Positions 36,418-45,658 of a stretch of 64,000 nt of DNA are shown piece after piece. Position 1 is the stretch's first letter; each line of letters opens with the position of its first letter. The notes beneath the pieces are model-generated. The model worked only from the letters and a program-made list of their open reading frames with translations. It had not been told where the DNA came from and made no database searches. Source of the stretch: Sphingomonadaceae bacterium (GTDB lineage: Bacteria; Pseudomonadota; Alphaproteobacteria; Sphingomonadales; Sphingomonadaceae); the NCBI GenBank assembly GCA_027533105.1, contig JAPZTW010000003.1, positions 1-64,000 of the forward strand, read 5' to 3'. A program made the translations under genes and the position numbers.

Positions 36418-37170
36418 ATGAATTACGGGTTTGACGGCAAGGTCGCGCTGGTGACAGGCGCCAGTGGCGGGATCGGCCGGGCAACCGCATTGGGCTTTGC
36501 GGCTTCGGGGGCGGCGGTGGTGGTCTCCGATGTCAACGATGCCGGCGGGGAAGAAACCGTCGCCCTGATCGCAGCGGCCGGTGGCAAGGCCGTCTATCAG
36601 CGCTGCAACGTGGCCGAGGCAAGCGAGGTCAAGGCACTGGTAGCTTGCGCCGTCAGCCACTTTGGTCGGCTCGATTTCGCCCACAACAACGCCGGCATCA
36701 ACAACATGGGCGCGAACGAATACGACGATGCGGTGTGGGACCGCGCGATCGCGATCAACCTGTCGGGCGTGATGTACTGCATGCGCGAGGAGGCCGAGGT
36801 GATGCTGGCCCAGGGCAAGGGCGCGATCGTCAACACCTCGTCGATCAACGGCCTCGTCGGCAATGGCGCCCAGCCGGGCTATACCGCCACCAAGCATGGC
36901 GTGATCGGCCTGACCCGCCACGGCGCGCTGCGCTGGGCCAAGGCCGGCATCCGCGTCAACGCGGTCTGCCCGGGCGTGATCGAAACCCCGATGACCGCGC
37001 CGCTGACCGCCAATCCCGACATGAAGAAGCTGCTCGACAACATGACCCCGATGGGGCGGATGGGCCAGGCTGAGGAGATTGCGGCGGCGGTGCTGTGGCT
37101 CTGCTCGGACCAGGCCAGCTTCATCACCGGCCACCCGCTGGTGGTCGACGGCGGGGCAACCGCCACCTGA
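36418..37170 (+). CDS. Short-chain dehydrogenase/reductase
   Basis: A 250-residue classical SDR. The cofactor motif is TGASGGIG (residues 14-21), the NNAG motif is intact, the catalytic Ser is in NTSSINGLVG and the YxxxK motif is YTATK. ATG 36418 follows AAGGAGAGG. It interconverts an alcohol and a ketone with NAD(P)(H). It is single between operator copy 3 and a strong terminator. Confidence 0.9.
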   Translation: MNYGFDGKVALVTGASGGIGRATALGFAASGAAVVVSDVNDAGGEETVALIAAAGGKAVYQRCNVAEASEVKALVACAVSHFGRLDFAHNNAGINNMGANEYDDAVWDRAIAINLSGVMYCMREEAEVMLAQGKGAIVNTSSINGLVGNGAQPGYTATKHGVIGLTRHGALRWAKAGIRVNAVCPGVIETPMTAPLTANPDMKKLLDNMTPMGRMGQAEEIAAAVLWLCSDQASFITGHPLVVDGGATAT

Positions 37171-37191
37171 CCTGGCGGCGCCTGGCGCTAC

Positions 37192-37230
37192 AAAAAAGGC
37201 CCGCTCCGGCATGCCGGGGCGGGCCTTTTC
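37192..37230. terminator. Bidirectional intrinsic terminator
   Basis: A-run, GC-rich stem and T-run: AAAAGGCCCGC at 37194-37204 pairs with GCGGGCCTTTT at 37219-37229, with an inner CCGGCATGCCGG stem. It separates the convergent SDR and Rieske genes. Confidence 0.88.
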
Positions 37231-37248
37231 ACAGGAGACCTCGATTGA

Positions 37249-38331
37249 TCAGGCGGCGCTTTCCCAGGGGGCAGTCTTGGTGCCCTTGGTCGTGTAGCGG
37301 CCGTTGACGCGCTTCTGGAAGGTTTCGGCCTGAGCGCGCGGATTGTAGAACTGGCGGTACCAGATCCGCACCTTGTCGAACGGACCATCGCCGCGCACCA
37401 TCATCGGGTGGAGGCAGGGGCGCTTGTTCGACCAGATCTCGAAATCCTGGGCGAAGGCATCGACCCCGGCTTCCTCATAGGCATGGGCCAGCGCGATGTC
37501 GTCGGCAGTCGGCTCGGCATTGTCGACCTTGACCAGCAGGCCGTACCACACCTTGATCACCCCATCGTCGACCGGCGTATGGGCAATCAGCATGTGCGAC
37601 GGGTTGGCACCGACCATCACCGACTGAAGGATACCCGGACCGGTGTACCAGGTATCGTTGGTCATCGGCTCGCCGCCGTCGCCAGCCAGGGTCTTGTGCC
37701 CGGCGGACAGGATCTGGCGGCAGACGTGATCGTCGAACGCGTTCTCGAACGAGACCATGTCGATCGAACCGTGGACCGGCTCGAGGTGAGCCTTGTCGGC
37801 CATGTTATCGACCACCTCCTGCGGGTGGCAGTTCAGCACGCCAAGTTCGCGCACGTTCCAGTTGACCCAGTGCGGCGCGTCATAGCCTTCGAAGGGCGGC
37901 AGCTCGTAGTCCGGCTCCTGGCCTTCGGGATCGTACCAGGTCCACAGGCAGCCGGCGCGCTCCACCACTTTCCAGCTCTTGATGCAGGCGGACTTGGGCA
38001 CCGGCGCGGGGGAATAGGGAATCTGGTTGACCCGGCCATCGGGGCCAAACCGCCAGCCATGATAGGGGCAGCGGATATTGTCGCCCTCGACATGCTCGCC
38101 ATCCTTGACGACATAGGAGGTGGTGTTGCGCGCCAGGTGCGTGCCCATGTGCGGGCAATAGGCTTCCAGCATGAAGACCTTGCCGCTCTGCCCGCCGCGA
38201 TAAAGGACCACGTCCTCGCCGAAATAGCGCGCGGCGACCGGCGTCGTGCCGATTTCCTCGGACTTCGCCACCATGAACCAGCCGCGCGGATAGGTAAATT
38301 CGCCCAGCCCGTAGTCTGCGGTCGTCGCCAT
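37249..38331 (-). CDS. Rieske oxygenase, KshA-like, with elongated Rieske loop (paralogue A2)
   Basis: A 360-residue paralogue of 32979-34064. Ligands are C59 and H61 in YCPHM and C88 and H91 in CPYHGWRF, again with a 26-residue gap between pairs. The iron site VVDNMADKAHLEPVHG differs from A1 in keeping the D..H...H pattern but with AHLEP. The similar start (MATTADYGLG) suggests duplication of A1. It is monocistronic, with operator copy 4 upstream. It probably hydroxylates a different position or intermediate. Confidence 0.88.
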   Translation of the reverse strand: MATTADYGLGEFTYPRGWFMVAKSEEIGTTPVAARYFGEDVVLYRGGQSGKVFMLEAYCPHMGTHLARNTTSYVVKDGEHVEGDNIRCPYHGWRFGPDGRVNQIPYSPAPVPKSACIKSWKVVERAGCLWTWYDPEGQEPDYELPPFEGYDAPHWVNWNVRELGVLNCHPQEVVDNMADKAHLEPVHGSIDMVSFENAFDDHVCRQILSAGHKTLAGDGGEPMTNDTWYTGPGILQSVMVGANPSHMLIAHTPVDDGVIKVWYGLLVKVDNAEPTADDIALAHAYEEAGVDAFAQDFEIWSNKRPCLHPMMVRGDGPFDKVRIWYRQFYNPRAQAETFQKRVNGRYTTKGTKTAPWESAA

Positions 38332-38434
38332 TGTCTCTCCCCACTCTCAAGTGTGAATCGACAATAGCGCAAAACGCAGGGATCAGGCAAGTCTTATGCG
38401 AAAATCAGAACCGTGATCACATCGACGCGGCATT

Positions 38435-38466
38435 ATGCGTAATTCATGGCCTGGACTATTACGCGA
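38435..38466. promoter_or_regulatory. 32-bp operator copy 4, upstream of Rieske A2
   Basis: ATGCGTAA at 38435-38442 and TTACGCGA at 38459-38466, 16 bases apart. It lies just after the Lrp/AsnC gene stop and 103 bases before the Rieske start. Confidence 0.75.
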
Positions 38467-38468
38467 AA

Positions 38469-38960
38469 TTAGTCCTCATCGCCATTCGCGGCCTGCACCT
38501 CGGTGATCCGCACCACCCGGGCATTGTACTTGAGTGTCTTGACCGCGATCGAGGTTTCCACGTGGTGCACCCCCGGGATCGCCAGGATCCGGTCGGACGC
38601 CACCTCGTGCAGGTGATCGAGCGAATTGAACAGGCAGATCGCCAGGATGTTGAACCGGCCCATGGTCAGCATCACGGCATTGACCTGTTCGAGTTCGGCG
38701 ATCCGGCGGGCCACCTCGCGCACGTCGCTGACCTCGGCCTGGACGCCGATGAAGGCCATCCGCGCCGAATCCGCCAGACCGAAGCTGGTAATGGCGGTGA
38801 ACGAGATCAGCCCGTCCTGCTGCAGCCGCTTGATCCGGCCGCGCACGGTGCCTTCGGTCACGCCCAGGTCGACCGCGATCTTGCGGTTGGAAACGCGGGC
38901 ATCGCGAGCCAGCAGCTCGATCAGCTGGCGGTCAAGGTCGTCAAGCTGCGGCGCGGTCAT
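38469..38960 (-). CDS. Lrp/AsnC-family regulator 1
   Basis: A 163-residue regulator. The N-terminal helix-turn-helix is VSNRKIAVDLGVTEGTVRGRIKRLQQDGLI (about residues 23-52), followed by the RAM ligand/oligomerisation domain. Its ATG overlaps the stop of regulator 2 by ATGA, so the two are translated together. It is the last gene of an operon controlled by operator copy 5, and operator copy 4 follows directly. It is a prime candidate for the regulator of the cluster. Confidence 0.9.
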   Translation of the reverse strand: MTAPQLDDLDRQLIELLARDARVSNRKIAVDLGVTEGTVRGRIKRLQQDGLISFTAITSFGLADSARMAFIGVQAEVSDVREVARRIAELEQVNAVMLTMGRFNILAICLFNSLDHLHEVASDRILAIPGVHHVETSIAVKTLKYNARVVRITEVQAANGDED

Positions 38961-39436
38961 AGATCCCCCCGCGCCTCGATCGGCGCAACGTCGAACTTGT
39001 ACTTGATCACGTCCACCGCGATCGCCGGCACCATCGAGCGGATGCCGCGCACCTTGGAGAACTTTTCGAGGAGCAGGGCGGCCAGGTCATCGAAATCGCG
39101 CAGCACGACCAGCATGTCGATGTCATAGCGCCCGGTCACGAGATGCGCGGCGAAGACTTCCGGGAACTCGGCGAGTTCGGCGGCGACTTCGGAGGCAGGC
39201 CGGCCATCGACCTCGATCGCCACCTCCATCAGCACGTTATAGCCATGCGCCGAGAAGTCGGACACGGCGACGACGCGCAGCTTGTCCGCTTCTTCCATCC
39301 GGCGGATCCGGGCCGAAACGGTCGCAGCTGTAAGCCCCAGCACATTGGCGATCTGCTGGTTGGTCGCCCGCCCGTTCAGCCGCAACTGGCCGACGATGGC
39401 GCGGTCGATGTCATCGATCGGAAAGTCTTCACTCAT
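38957..39436 (-). CDS. Lrp/AsnC-family regulator 2
   Basis: A 159-residue regulator with helix-turn-helix ATNQQIANVLGLTAATVSARIRRMEEADKL and a RAM domain (GRYDIDMLVVLRDFDDLAALL). ATG 39436 is chosen because the Lrp-type start (SEDFPIDDIDRAIVGQL) begins there; the frame is open 63 bases further up without support. It overlaps regulator 1. A tandem pair suggests hetero-oligomers, or two regulators reading two ligands. Confidence 0.9.
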   Translation of the reverse strand: MSEDFPIDDIDRAIVGQLRLNGRATNQQIANVLGLTAATVSARIRRMEEADKLRVVAVSDFSAHGYNVLMEVAIEVDGRPASEVAAELAEFPEVFAAHLVTGRYDIDMLVVLRDFDDLAALLLEKFSKVRGIRSMVPAIAVDVIKYKFDVAPIEARGDL

Positions 39437-39495
39437 TGTGCCGGAAAACCCCCTATTCCGAGCAAGGTCAACACTGGGCGCCGTAAAAGCACCGA

Positions 39496-39996
39496 TCAAT
39501 CCACCGCCGCGAAGCCGCGCAGTTCGCGCCCCAGCATGGCTGGGCTGAACTGCCGGACCGGACGCGTTTCCACCCAGACCACTTCCAGCGCCCGCTCGGC
39601 GAGTTTCCAGACGCCATCCTCCTGCGCATAGCGGTTGTGATAGCGCATGGCAAAATCGAGCAGGGTGCGTTCGGCAGCCTCGGGTGGGGCCGGCAACAGG
39701 TGGCTGGCAATGCCCGTGGTCAGCCCCGTGACGATGCCCTGCGCATCCACTTCGAACGTCTGGTTGAACACATTGTGCATGGTCTGGTCGAAGCTGGCCG
39801 AAACCTCTGCGATCATCGCCTGCCAGCCCGCCTCACCCGTATAGCGCGCCCGGCTTTCGCCATGGCCCCGAATTGCGCCATCGCGGGTAAAGACCCCGCC
39901 CAGCATGGCCGCATCGCGGCTATCGACCGCCAGGCCATAGCGAAAGGCCAGGTCATGCAGTTCCTGCGGCGCGGTGAAGGGCACTGACTGGTCCAT
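39496..39996 (-). CDS. SnoaL-like/NTF2-fold protein
   Basis: A 166-residue protein of the SnoaL-like cystatin/NTF2 fold (ring-hydroxylating dioxygenase beta-like). The N-terminal helix LHDLAFRYGLAVDSRDAAMLGGVFTRDGAI is typical, and YHNRYAQEDGVWKLAERALEVVW is the closing strand region. Members act as isomerases, dehydratases or small lyases. It lies in an operon between the MFS transporter and the Lrp pair. Specific function unknown. Confidence 0.75.
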   Translation of the reverse strand: MDQSVPFTAPQELHDLAFRYGLAVDSRDAAMLGGVFTRDGAIRGHGESRARYTGEAGWQAMIAEVSASFDQTMHNVFNQTFEVDAQGIVTGLTTGIASHLLPAPPEAAERTLLDFAMRYHNRYAQEDGVWKLAERALEVVWVETRPVRQFSPAMLGRELRGFAAVD

Positions 39997-40002
39997 CGCC
40001 GC

Positions 40003-41268
40003 TCAGCCTGCCTCGGCCAGCCGAACGCGATCGGCCTCGACCCGTTGCGCCGCCAGCAGGGCGAACAGCGCAGCGATGAAACCGGTCGGCACAACGAACG
40101 AGATCGCCAGCTGGAGCGAGCGCGCGTCATCGCCCAGCGCCTGGCTGATCGCGCCGGTGGCCCAGGGGCCCACGAAATAGCCGAGCAGGGTGATGAAGGC
40201 GATGAACAGGGCCGTGGCGCTGGCGCGATAGCTGGCGGGCAGCATGTGCTGCAGCCCGGCATAGAGCCCGACCGACCAGCCCCCACCCAGCAGGCCGCAG
40301 GGGATCGCGATCAGCATGGCCAGTTCAAAACTGGGTGCCCAGACGGTCACCAGCACCAGCGTGGTCGCGCAGAACAGTGCGATTCCGGACAGTCGCACCG
40401 GCCAGACCCGCCCGCGCTGCGACAGCTTGTCCGACAAGGCGCCGAAGGCCAGCATCCCGCACAGTCCCGCCAGGCCGAAGTTCAGCGCGAAGGCGGCCTT
40501 GGCCGCGACCGGATCGAGCTCGAAACTGCGAGCGAACAGTTCCGGCCCCCAGAAGCCGAAGGTCACGCCGGAAAGGCTGCCGAAGCCGAAGCCCAAGGCC
40601 ATCATCACATAGCCGGGGCTGCGCAGCAGCAGGCCGATCAATTGCCCGAACGGAATCTCCGCCACCGCCTGCGCGCCTGCGGCCAGAACGCGCGGCGGTT
40701 CGCGCACCAGCGCGAGGGCGATCAGGCCCAGCGCCACACCTGGCAGGCCAACCGCGAAGAACGTCGCCCGCCAGCCAATCTCGGCCGCCAGCGCCGGTCC
40801 GCCGGCCTGCCCGGCAATCTGGCCGAAATAGGTCGCCAGCCCCAGGATCGCGAAAGCGAGCCCGCGCCGCTCCGGCTTGAAGTAATCGGTCAGCAGCGAA
40901 TAGGCCGGAGCGACAAAGGCCGCCTCGCCGATCCCCACGCCGATCCGGGCCAGCCCGAGCGAAACCGGTCCGGTAGCCAGCCCGGTCGCCGCCGTGGCCA
41001 TGCTCCACATGATGCAGCCCGCGGCGATGATCCGAATCCGCGATCCGCGGTCTGCCATGCGCGCGAAAGGGACCCCCATCACCACATAGAGCACGACGAA
41101 GGCCGGCCCCATCAGCAGGCCGATGATCCCGTCGCCAATATCGAACTCCTGCTTGATCGGTCCGATCAGCCCGGTCAGCAGATAGCGGTCGGCAAAGTTG
41201 AAGATGTAAATGACCAGCAGGGTGGCCAGCACTACCCAGGGGTTCGAACGGGGGGCGGTGCTGTCCAT
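40003..41268 (-). CDS. MFS transporter
   Basis: A 421-residue inner-membrane transporter with about 12 hydrophobic segments. GVPFARMADRGSRIRII is the loop 2-3 MFS motif, and GIGEAAFVAPAYSLLTDYFKPERRG lies after helix 4-5. The pattern fits the spinster-like/ACS part of the superfamily, which moves carboxylates, sugars or drugs. Its start overlaps the stop of the SDR upstream (TGATG), so they are coupled. It is probably the inner-membrane step for the substrate or an export pump. Confidence 0.88.
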   Translation of the reverse strand: MDSTAPRSNPWVVLATLLVIYIFNFADRYLLTGLIGPIKQEFDIGDGIIGLLMGPAFVVLYVVMGVPFARMADRGSRIRIIAAGCIMWSMATAATGLATGPVSLGLARIGVGIGEAAFVAPAYSLLTDYFKPERRGLAFAILGLATYFGQIAGQAGGPALAAEIGWRATFFAVGLPGVALGLIALALVREPPRVLAAGAQAVAEIPFGQLIGLLLRSPGYVMMALGFGFGSLSGVTFGFWGPELFARSFELDPVAAKAAFALNFGLAGLCGMLAFGALSDKLSQRGRVWPVRLSGIALFCATTLVLVTVWAPSFELAMLIAIPCGLLGGGWSVGLYAGLQHMLPASYRASATALFIAFITLLGYFVGPWATGAISQALGDDARSLQLAISFVVPTGFIAALFALLAAQRVEADRVRLAEAG

Positions 41269-42026
41269 CAGTCGCGCTTGATCATGCCGCCGTTGACATG
41301 CCAGACCTGCCCGTTGACCCAGGCGCCGTCATCCGAGGCCAGGAAAGCCACGGCAGCGGCAATATCCTCGGGTTCGCCAAGACGCGTGTGCGGCACGGTC
41401 TTGAGTGCACCGGCCACATAGTCATCGGTCAGGTGCTGCTTGACCGCCTCGGTCAGCACCACGCCAGGGCAAATCCCGTTGGAACGGATGCCCTTCTTGC
41501 CATATTTGGTCGCGACATGGCGGACCAGCGCGTGGATCGCGTTCTTGGTCATCGGATAGGCAACCTGAAAGGCATTGCCCCCGATCGCTGCGCCCGACGA
41601 GGTATAGATCATCGCCCCGCCGCCGCGCTCCAGCATCACCGGCAGTGCAGCTTGCGTGGCGAACATGTGGCTCTTGGTGTTGATCGCGAAGGACCGGTCG
41701 AGCACCTCTTCCGGGCAGTTTAGCGCATCGATATCGCCCTCGGTCCCGCCAGCCAGGTTCGAGTGATAGAAATCGAGGCCGCCGAACTCGTCGAGCGCGG
41801 CCTGGACAATTGCCGCCTGCGAGGCGGCCTTGGTGCCATCAAGGTAGACGCCGATCGCCCGGCCACCGGCGGCGCAGATCGCTTCGGCGGTTTCCTTGGC
41901 CCATGCCTCGGTGATATCGCCGATCACCACGGCGGCGCCTTCCTCGGCCAGGCGACGCGCCGTCGCCGCACCGATCCCGCGGCCGCCACCCGCAACCACC
42001 CCGACCTTGCCATTCAAACCGCGCAT
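41268..42026 (-). CDS. Short-chain dehydrogenase/reductase (first gene of Lrp operon)
   Basis: A 252-residue SDR. The cofactor motif is GGGRGIG, with Gly in place of the usual Thr-Gly; the Ser is in YTSSGAAIGG and the YxxxK motif is YPMTK. It heads a five-gene operon with MFS, SnoaL and two Lrp genes. It begins 19 bases from operator copy 5. Confidence 0.88.
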   Translation of the reverse strand: MRGLNGKVGVVAGGGRGIGAATARRLAEEGAAVVIGDITEAWAKETAEAICAAGGRAIGVYLDGTKAASQAAIVQAALDEFGGLDFYHSNLAGGTEGDIDALNCPEEVLDRSFAINTKSHMFATQAALPVMLERGGGAMIYTSSGAAIGGNAFQVAYPMTKNAIHALVRHVATKYGKKGIRSNGICPGVVLTEAVKQHLTDDYVAGALKTVPHTRLGEPEDIAAAVAFLASDDGAWVNGQVWHVNGGMIKRD

Positions 42027-42044
42027 TGCGCACTCCCGAACATT

Positions 42045-42076
42045 TTGCGTTATGCAGACGGCTATTTTATACGCAA
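42045..42076. promoter_or_regulatory. 32-bp operator copy 5, between SDR operon and beta-propeller gene
   Basis: TTGCGTTA at 42045-42052 and ATACGCAA at 42069-42076, 16 bases apart, in a divergent promoter. It is the only copy serving the Lrp/AsnC operon, so the regulon may be autoregulated. Confidence 0.8.
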
Positions 42077-42157
42077 ATAACTGTCAAACGCCAATTGATC
42101 CTTGCCTTTTGCGGAATCGAATGCTTGCCTTGCCGGGAAAGCTATCGGAGCCGCCAC

Positions 42158-43810
42158 ATGATCATCCTGGCCCTGGCCGCCGCCACAAGCGCGATCACGC
42201 TGCCGCCGCCCAATCCCTTTCTTTCACAGGGCGCACCGGCAGTCACGCATAACGATTCCGGCGCTTCGGATGCCATGCCGGTCGAAGGTCCGCGCGAGCA
42301 GGGTCCGGTTGCGCCGGAGCGGGTCAAGCGCATCCCAACCGGCTTGCTGACGATCAACTTTGCCGGGCTGCTGCGTTATCCGGGCGGCGTCCAGGCGACC
42401 TGGAACACCAACAACAACCGCGTCACCAAGATCCGGATCGACAATGGTCACTGGGAAGAGCTGGCCTCCTTGCCGATCGAGGGCATGACGCTGCTCTCTG
42501 CCGAGACAGTCAATGCGCATCTGGCCGCTTTCGACCGGGCCGCGAGCGAGACCGAGCTGCGCGGCTACCTGGCCCGCGCCCTGCCATTCTATGCCGAGAC
42601 CCAGGCGCGTGAAGCCGGGATCTATTCAATGACCGACGAGCGTGGGCAGTTCTATGTCCTGACCCGCAGCGCGATCCTGGTCTATGGCCAGGCTGATGAC
42701 CGCGATCCCGGCTCGGCCGTGGTGCTGCTGCGCAAGTGGACCATTCCCGCCGCCCTGAAGCGCGAGGAAGCGGCCCGCGCGCTGCTGCTCGCGCGGCTGG
42801 AGCGGTCCGGGCAAGGCGAAAACGCCGAGCTGCGGCGCGGGATCGGCCTGATGCGCGACATGCCGCTTGGCATCAACATGACCTATGACGGACATATCGT
42901 CTTTTCGATGGTCGGCGGCAGCGTGGTGGTGATCGACCGAGAATTTCGCAATGCGCCGCAGGTGGTCACCGTTCCCGGGGAGCTGTTCACCAATTCACTG
43001 TCGGTCGATCCGGACGGCGGCATCTATGCCGTGGGCGATCGCCGCATGCACAAGTTCGTCTGGCGCCGGGGCAAACTCTCGGACCGGCCGCGCGATGGGG
43101 CCTGGTCATCACCCTATGACCTGACAGAAAGCCCGCTGCCGGGGGTGCGCGGGGGCGGCACCGGATCGGGCACCACCGCCACGCTGCTGGGCTTTGGCCC
43201 CGGCGAGGATCGGCTGGTGGTGATCGCCGACGGCCAGCAGCGGATGAACATCGTGGCCTTCTGGCGCGATGCGATCCCGCGCGATGCCCGCCGCCAGCCG
43301 GGCACCGCCTCGCGCCGGATCGCCGGGCAGATGGCGGTAACGATGGGCGGCATTGCCGATCCCTATATCCAGACCGAAGCCTCGATCGGGGTCGCCGGCC
43401 CCTATGCCTTTGTCCTGAACGGCATGGCGCCGCAGAACATCAAGCCGGACCTTGACAACCTGCTGGTCCAGGGACCTTTTCGCACCCCGCCGCAGGGCGT
43501 CGAGATGTTTCGCTGGGACCATGCCGGCAACCGTTGGGACAGTCTCTGGGCGCGGGCCGACATCAGTACACCGGCCGCGATCATCCCGGTGCTCAGCACG
43601 GTCAGCCGGCAGGCCTATGTCATGGGCTGGGACAGCGAGGGCTGGAACGTGACCGGGCTCGATTTCGACAGCGGCAGGACCGAGACGCGCATGGTGCTGG
43701 GCCGCAGCCAGCAGTTCAACGGCGCCTGGGGCGTGCTGCAGCTGCTGCCCGATGGCGACGTGTTCATCCCCGGAATTGCCGGACCGGTGCGGGTTGCGCG
43801 CCAGCGCTAG
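42158..43810 (+). CDS. Exported protein of unknown function, probably beta-propeller
   Basis: A 550-residue protein starting with a hydrophobic leader (MIILALAAATSAITLP), so probably periplasmic. Repeated blade-like segments such as GGIYAVGDRRMHKFVWRRGKL, MVGGSVVVIDREF and GVLQLLPDGDVFIPGIAG suggest a YncE/SMP-30-like propeller. No catalytic motif was found. ATG 42158 follows GGAG by about 7 bases; the frame is open upstream. It shares operator copy 5 with the SDR operon. I do not recognise a named family. Confidence 0.7.
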   Translation: MIILALAAATSAITLPPPNPFLSQGAPAVTHNDSGASDAMPVEGPREQGPVAPERVKRIPTGLLTINFAGLLRYPGGVQATWNTNNNRVTKIRIDNGHWEELASLPIEGMTLLSAETVNAHLAAFDRAASETELRGYLARALPFYAETQAREAGIYSMTDERGQFYVLTRSAILVYGQADDRDPGSAVVLLRKWTIPAALKREEAARALLLARLERSGQGENAELRRGIGLMRDMPLGINMTYDGHIVFSMVGGSVVVIDREFRNAPQVVTVPGELFTNSLSVDPDGGIYAVGDRRMHKFVWRRGKLSDRPRDGAWSSPYDLTESPLPGVRGGGTGSGTTATLLGFGPGEDRLVVIADGQQRMNIVAFWRDAIPRDARRQPGTASRRIAGQMAVTMGGIADPYIQTEASIGVAGPYAFVLNGMAPQNIKPDLDNLLVQGPFRTPPQGVEMFRWDHAGNRWDSLWARADISTPAAIIPVLSTVSRQAYVMGWDSEGWNVTGLDFDSGRTETRMVLGRSQQFNGAWGVLQLLPDGDVFIPGIAGPVRVARQR

Positions 43811-43819
43811 CGCCAGCCG

Positions 43820-44128
43820 CTAGGCGAAGTGTGCGGTCAGAAACGGTAGGCCAAGCACAAACAGCCAGCCAAGCCGACCCCAGAACGCCAGCCTGGCATC
43901 CTGGTGGTTCCACAGGCCGAGCGCGCCGGCCGCGCCGATGGCGCCGGCCCCGTCGATCCAGATCCCAGCCAGCCCCGCAAGGCCCAGCAGGCCCAGCAAG
44001 CGGACCGCTCCGCCCGGTCTGCTACGCTCGACCGGACGGCGGATACCGGCAAGGCCGGCCAGTCCGACAAGACCGATCAGCCCCGCGAAGGGCGCGGTGG
44101 TGGCGGCAAAGGTCGCCAGCGCGCTCAT
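43820..44128 (-). CDS. Small hydrophobic membrane protein
   Basis: A 102-residue protein with about three Gly/Ala/Leu-rich hydrophobic segments. Its ATG overlaps the amidase stop (ATGA), and it is the last gene of a seven-gene operon. No function can be inferred. Confidence 0.6.
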   Translation of the reverse strand: MSALATFAATTAPFAGLIGLVGLAGLAGIRRPVERSRPGGAVRLLGLLGLAGLAGIWIDGAGAIGAAGALGLWNHQDARLAFWGRLGWLFVLGLPFLTAHFA

Positions 44129-45654
44129 GCCAGCACCGGCCGGCGATCCGCCCAGGGCGCGGCGCGTTCCAGCTGTCCGGCCAGCCGGTAGAGCAGCGCC
44201 TCCTCACCATAGCGGCCGGTAAACATCACCCCGATCGGCAAGCCCGTCCGCGACTGGCCCAAAGGCACCGACATGCTGGGCTGGCCGGTCAGGTTGGCCA
44301 TCTGCGCGAAGGGCGAAAACACCGAGACGCGTTGGCCCCACTGCTGGAAATCGCAATCAGGGGTAAGGTTGATCCGCCCCAGCGCCAGCGGCGGCGCGGC
44401 CAGGGTGGGCGCGAGGATCACGTCGAACCGCTCCATGAACTGCCCGACCGCAACCGCGAGCGTCTGCAAGGTGTTGTTGGCCCGGGCATAGTCCATTCCC
44501 GTCACCGACTGGCCAAAGCCCATGAAGGCCAGCGTGATCGGTTCCAGCACTTCGGGGCCGGGGACGATGCCGGTGGCCTTGCCGCGATCGACCAGGTCAG
44601 CCGCTATGGCCGCCGCCATGACCTGGAAGGCCGCAAGGCCGACCGCGGCGACATCCCACTTCGGCTGGGCGATCTCGACCTGGTGGCCCAGGCTTTCGCA
44701 CAGGCGCGCCGCAGCTTCGGCGGCGGCGCGGCATTCCGGATCGACCGGGCTGCCCGATGGCGAATCCAGCATCAGGGCGACCCGCAGCTTGCCCGGCTGC
44801 TTGCCGACCTGGGCCAGGAAGCCATCGGCCGGAGCAGGCGCGCCATAGCGCGAGCCCGGCTCGACACCATGCGTGGCATCGAGGATCGCGGCGCTGTCGC
44901 GAACCGAACGGCTGACCGCGTGATGGGTGGAAAGGCCGCCCCAGCCCTCGGTCCGCAGCGGCCCCATCGGCACCCGGCCCCGGCTGGGCTTCAAGCCGAA
45001 CAGTCCGCAGCACGAGGCCGGAATGCGGATCGATCCGCCGCCGTCGGTGGCATGGGCCGCCGGCAGCACGCCCGCCGCCACCACCGCCGCCGCCCCGCCC
45101 GACGAGCCACCGGCAATCCGGCTGGGGTCCCAGGGATTGCGGGTGGCGCCGGTCAGCTTGCCTTCGGTGGTGCCGGTCAGCCCCAGTTCCGGGCTGGTGG
45201 TCTTGCCGAACACCACGAAGCCGGCCCGCTGGATGCGGGTGACCAGCTCCGACGTGACCGTGGCCCGATAGCCTTTGTAGAAACGGCTGCCGCCTTCGGT
45301 CAGTTCGCCGGCGATGTAGGTATTGAGGTCCTTGAGCAGCCAGGGAACCCCGGTGAACGGCCCCTTGGGCAGCCCCCGCGCCAGCTCGGCCCTCGCGAAG
45401 TCGTAGTGCTTCTGGGCCATGAAGTTGAACTGCGGATTGAGCGCCTCGGCGCGGGCAATCGCGGCGTCCAGCAATTCGGCGGGCGAAACCTTGCGCTGGC
45501 GCACCAGCGCCGCCAGGCCCAGCGCATCGTGGCTGGAGAGGAGCGCCGCAATCCCCCCGGCACCGGCCTTGCTGGTCATCGCCTTTGCTCCTCCTGTTGC
45601 GGTTGCGGCCAGTGCCGCCGCGCCGCCTGCGACCACCTCGCGCCGGGTCGGCAC
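44125..45654 (-). CDS. Amidase-signature enzyme, exported by a Tat-like signal
   Basis: A 509-residue amidase-signature hydrolase. Catalytic Ser-cisSer-Lys residues are in LLKDLNTYI (Lys) and SRIAGGSSGGAAA (Ser-Ser). The N-terminus PTRREVVAGGAAALAATATG has twin Arg followed by a hydrophobic stretch, so it may go to the periplasm by the Tat route. GTG 45654, 4 bases after the Rieske stop, is the likely start. It lies downstream of Rieske B2 in the ligase operon. It may hydrolyse an amide or ester of the substrate. Confidence 0.85.
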   Translation of the reverse strand: MPTRREVVAGGAAALAATATGGAKAMTSKAGAGGIAALLSSHDALGLAALVRQRKVSPAELLDAAIARAEALNPQFNFMAQKHYDFARAELARGLPKGPFTGVPWLLKDLNTYIAGELTEGGSRFYKGYRATVTSELVTRIQRAGFVVFGKTTSPELGLTGTTEGKLTGATRNPWDPSRIAGGSSGGAAAVVAAGVLPAAHATDGGGSIRIPASCCGLFGLKPSRGRVPMGPLRTEGWGGLSTHHAVSRSVRDSAAILDATHGVEPGSRYGAPAPADGFLAQVGKQPGKLRVALMLDSPSGSPVDPECRAAAEAAARLCESLGHQVEIAQPKWDVAAVGLAAFQVMAAAIAADLVDRGKATGIVPGPEVLEPITLAFMGFGQSVTGMDYARANNTLQTLAVAVGQFMERFDVILAPTLAAPPLALGRINLTPDCDFQQWGQRVSVFSPFAQMANLTGQPSMSVPLGQSRTGLPIGVMFTGRYGEEALLYRLAGQLERAAPWADRRPVLA

Positions 45655-45658
45655 GCGC

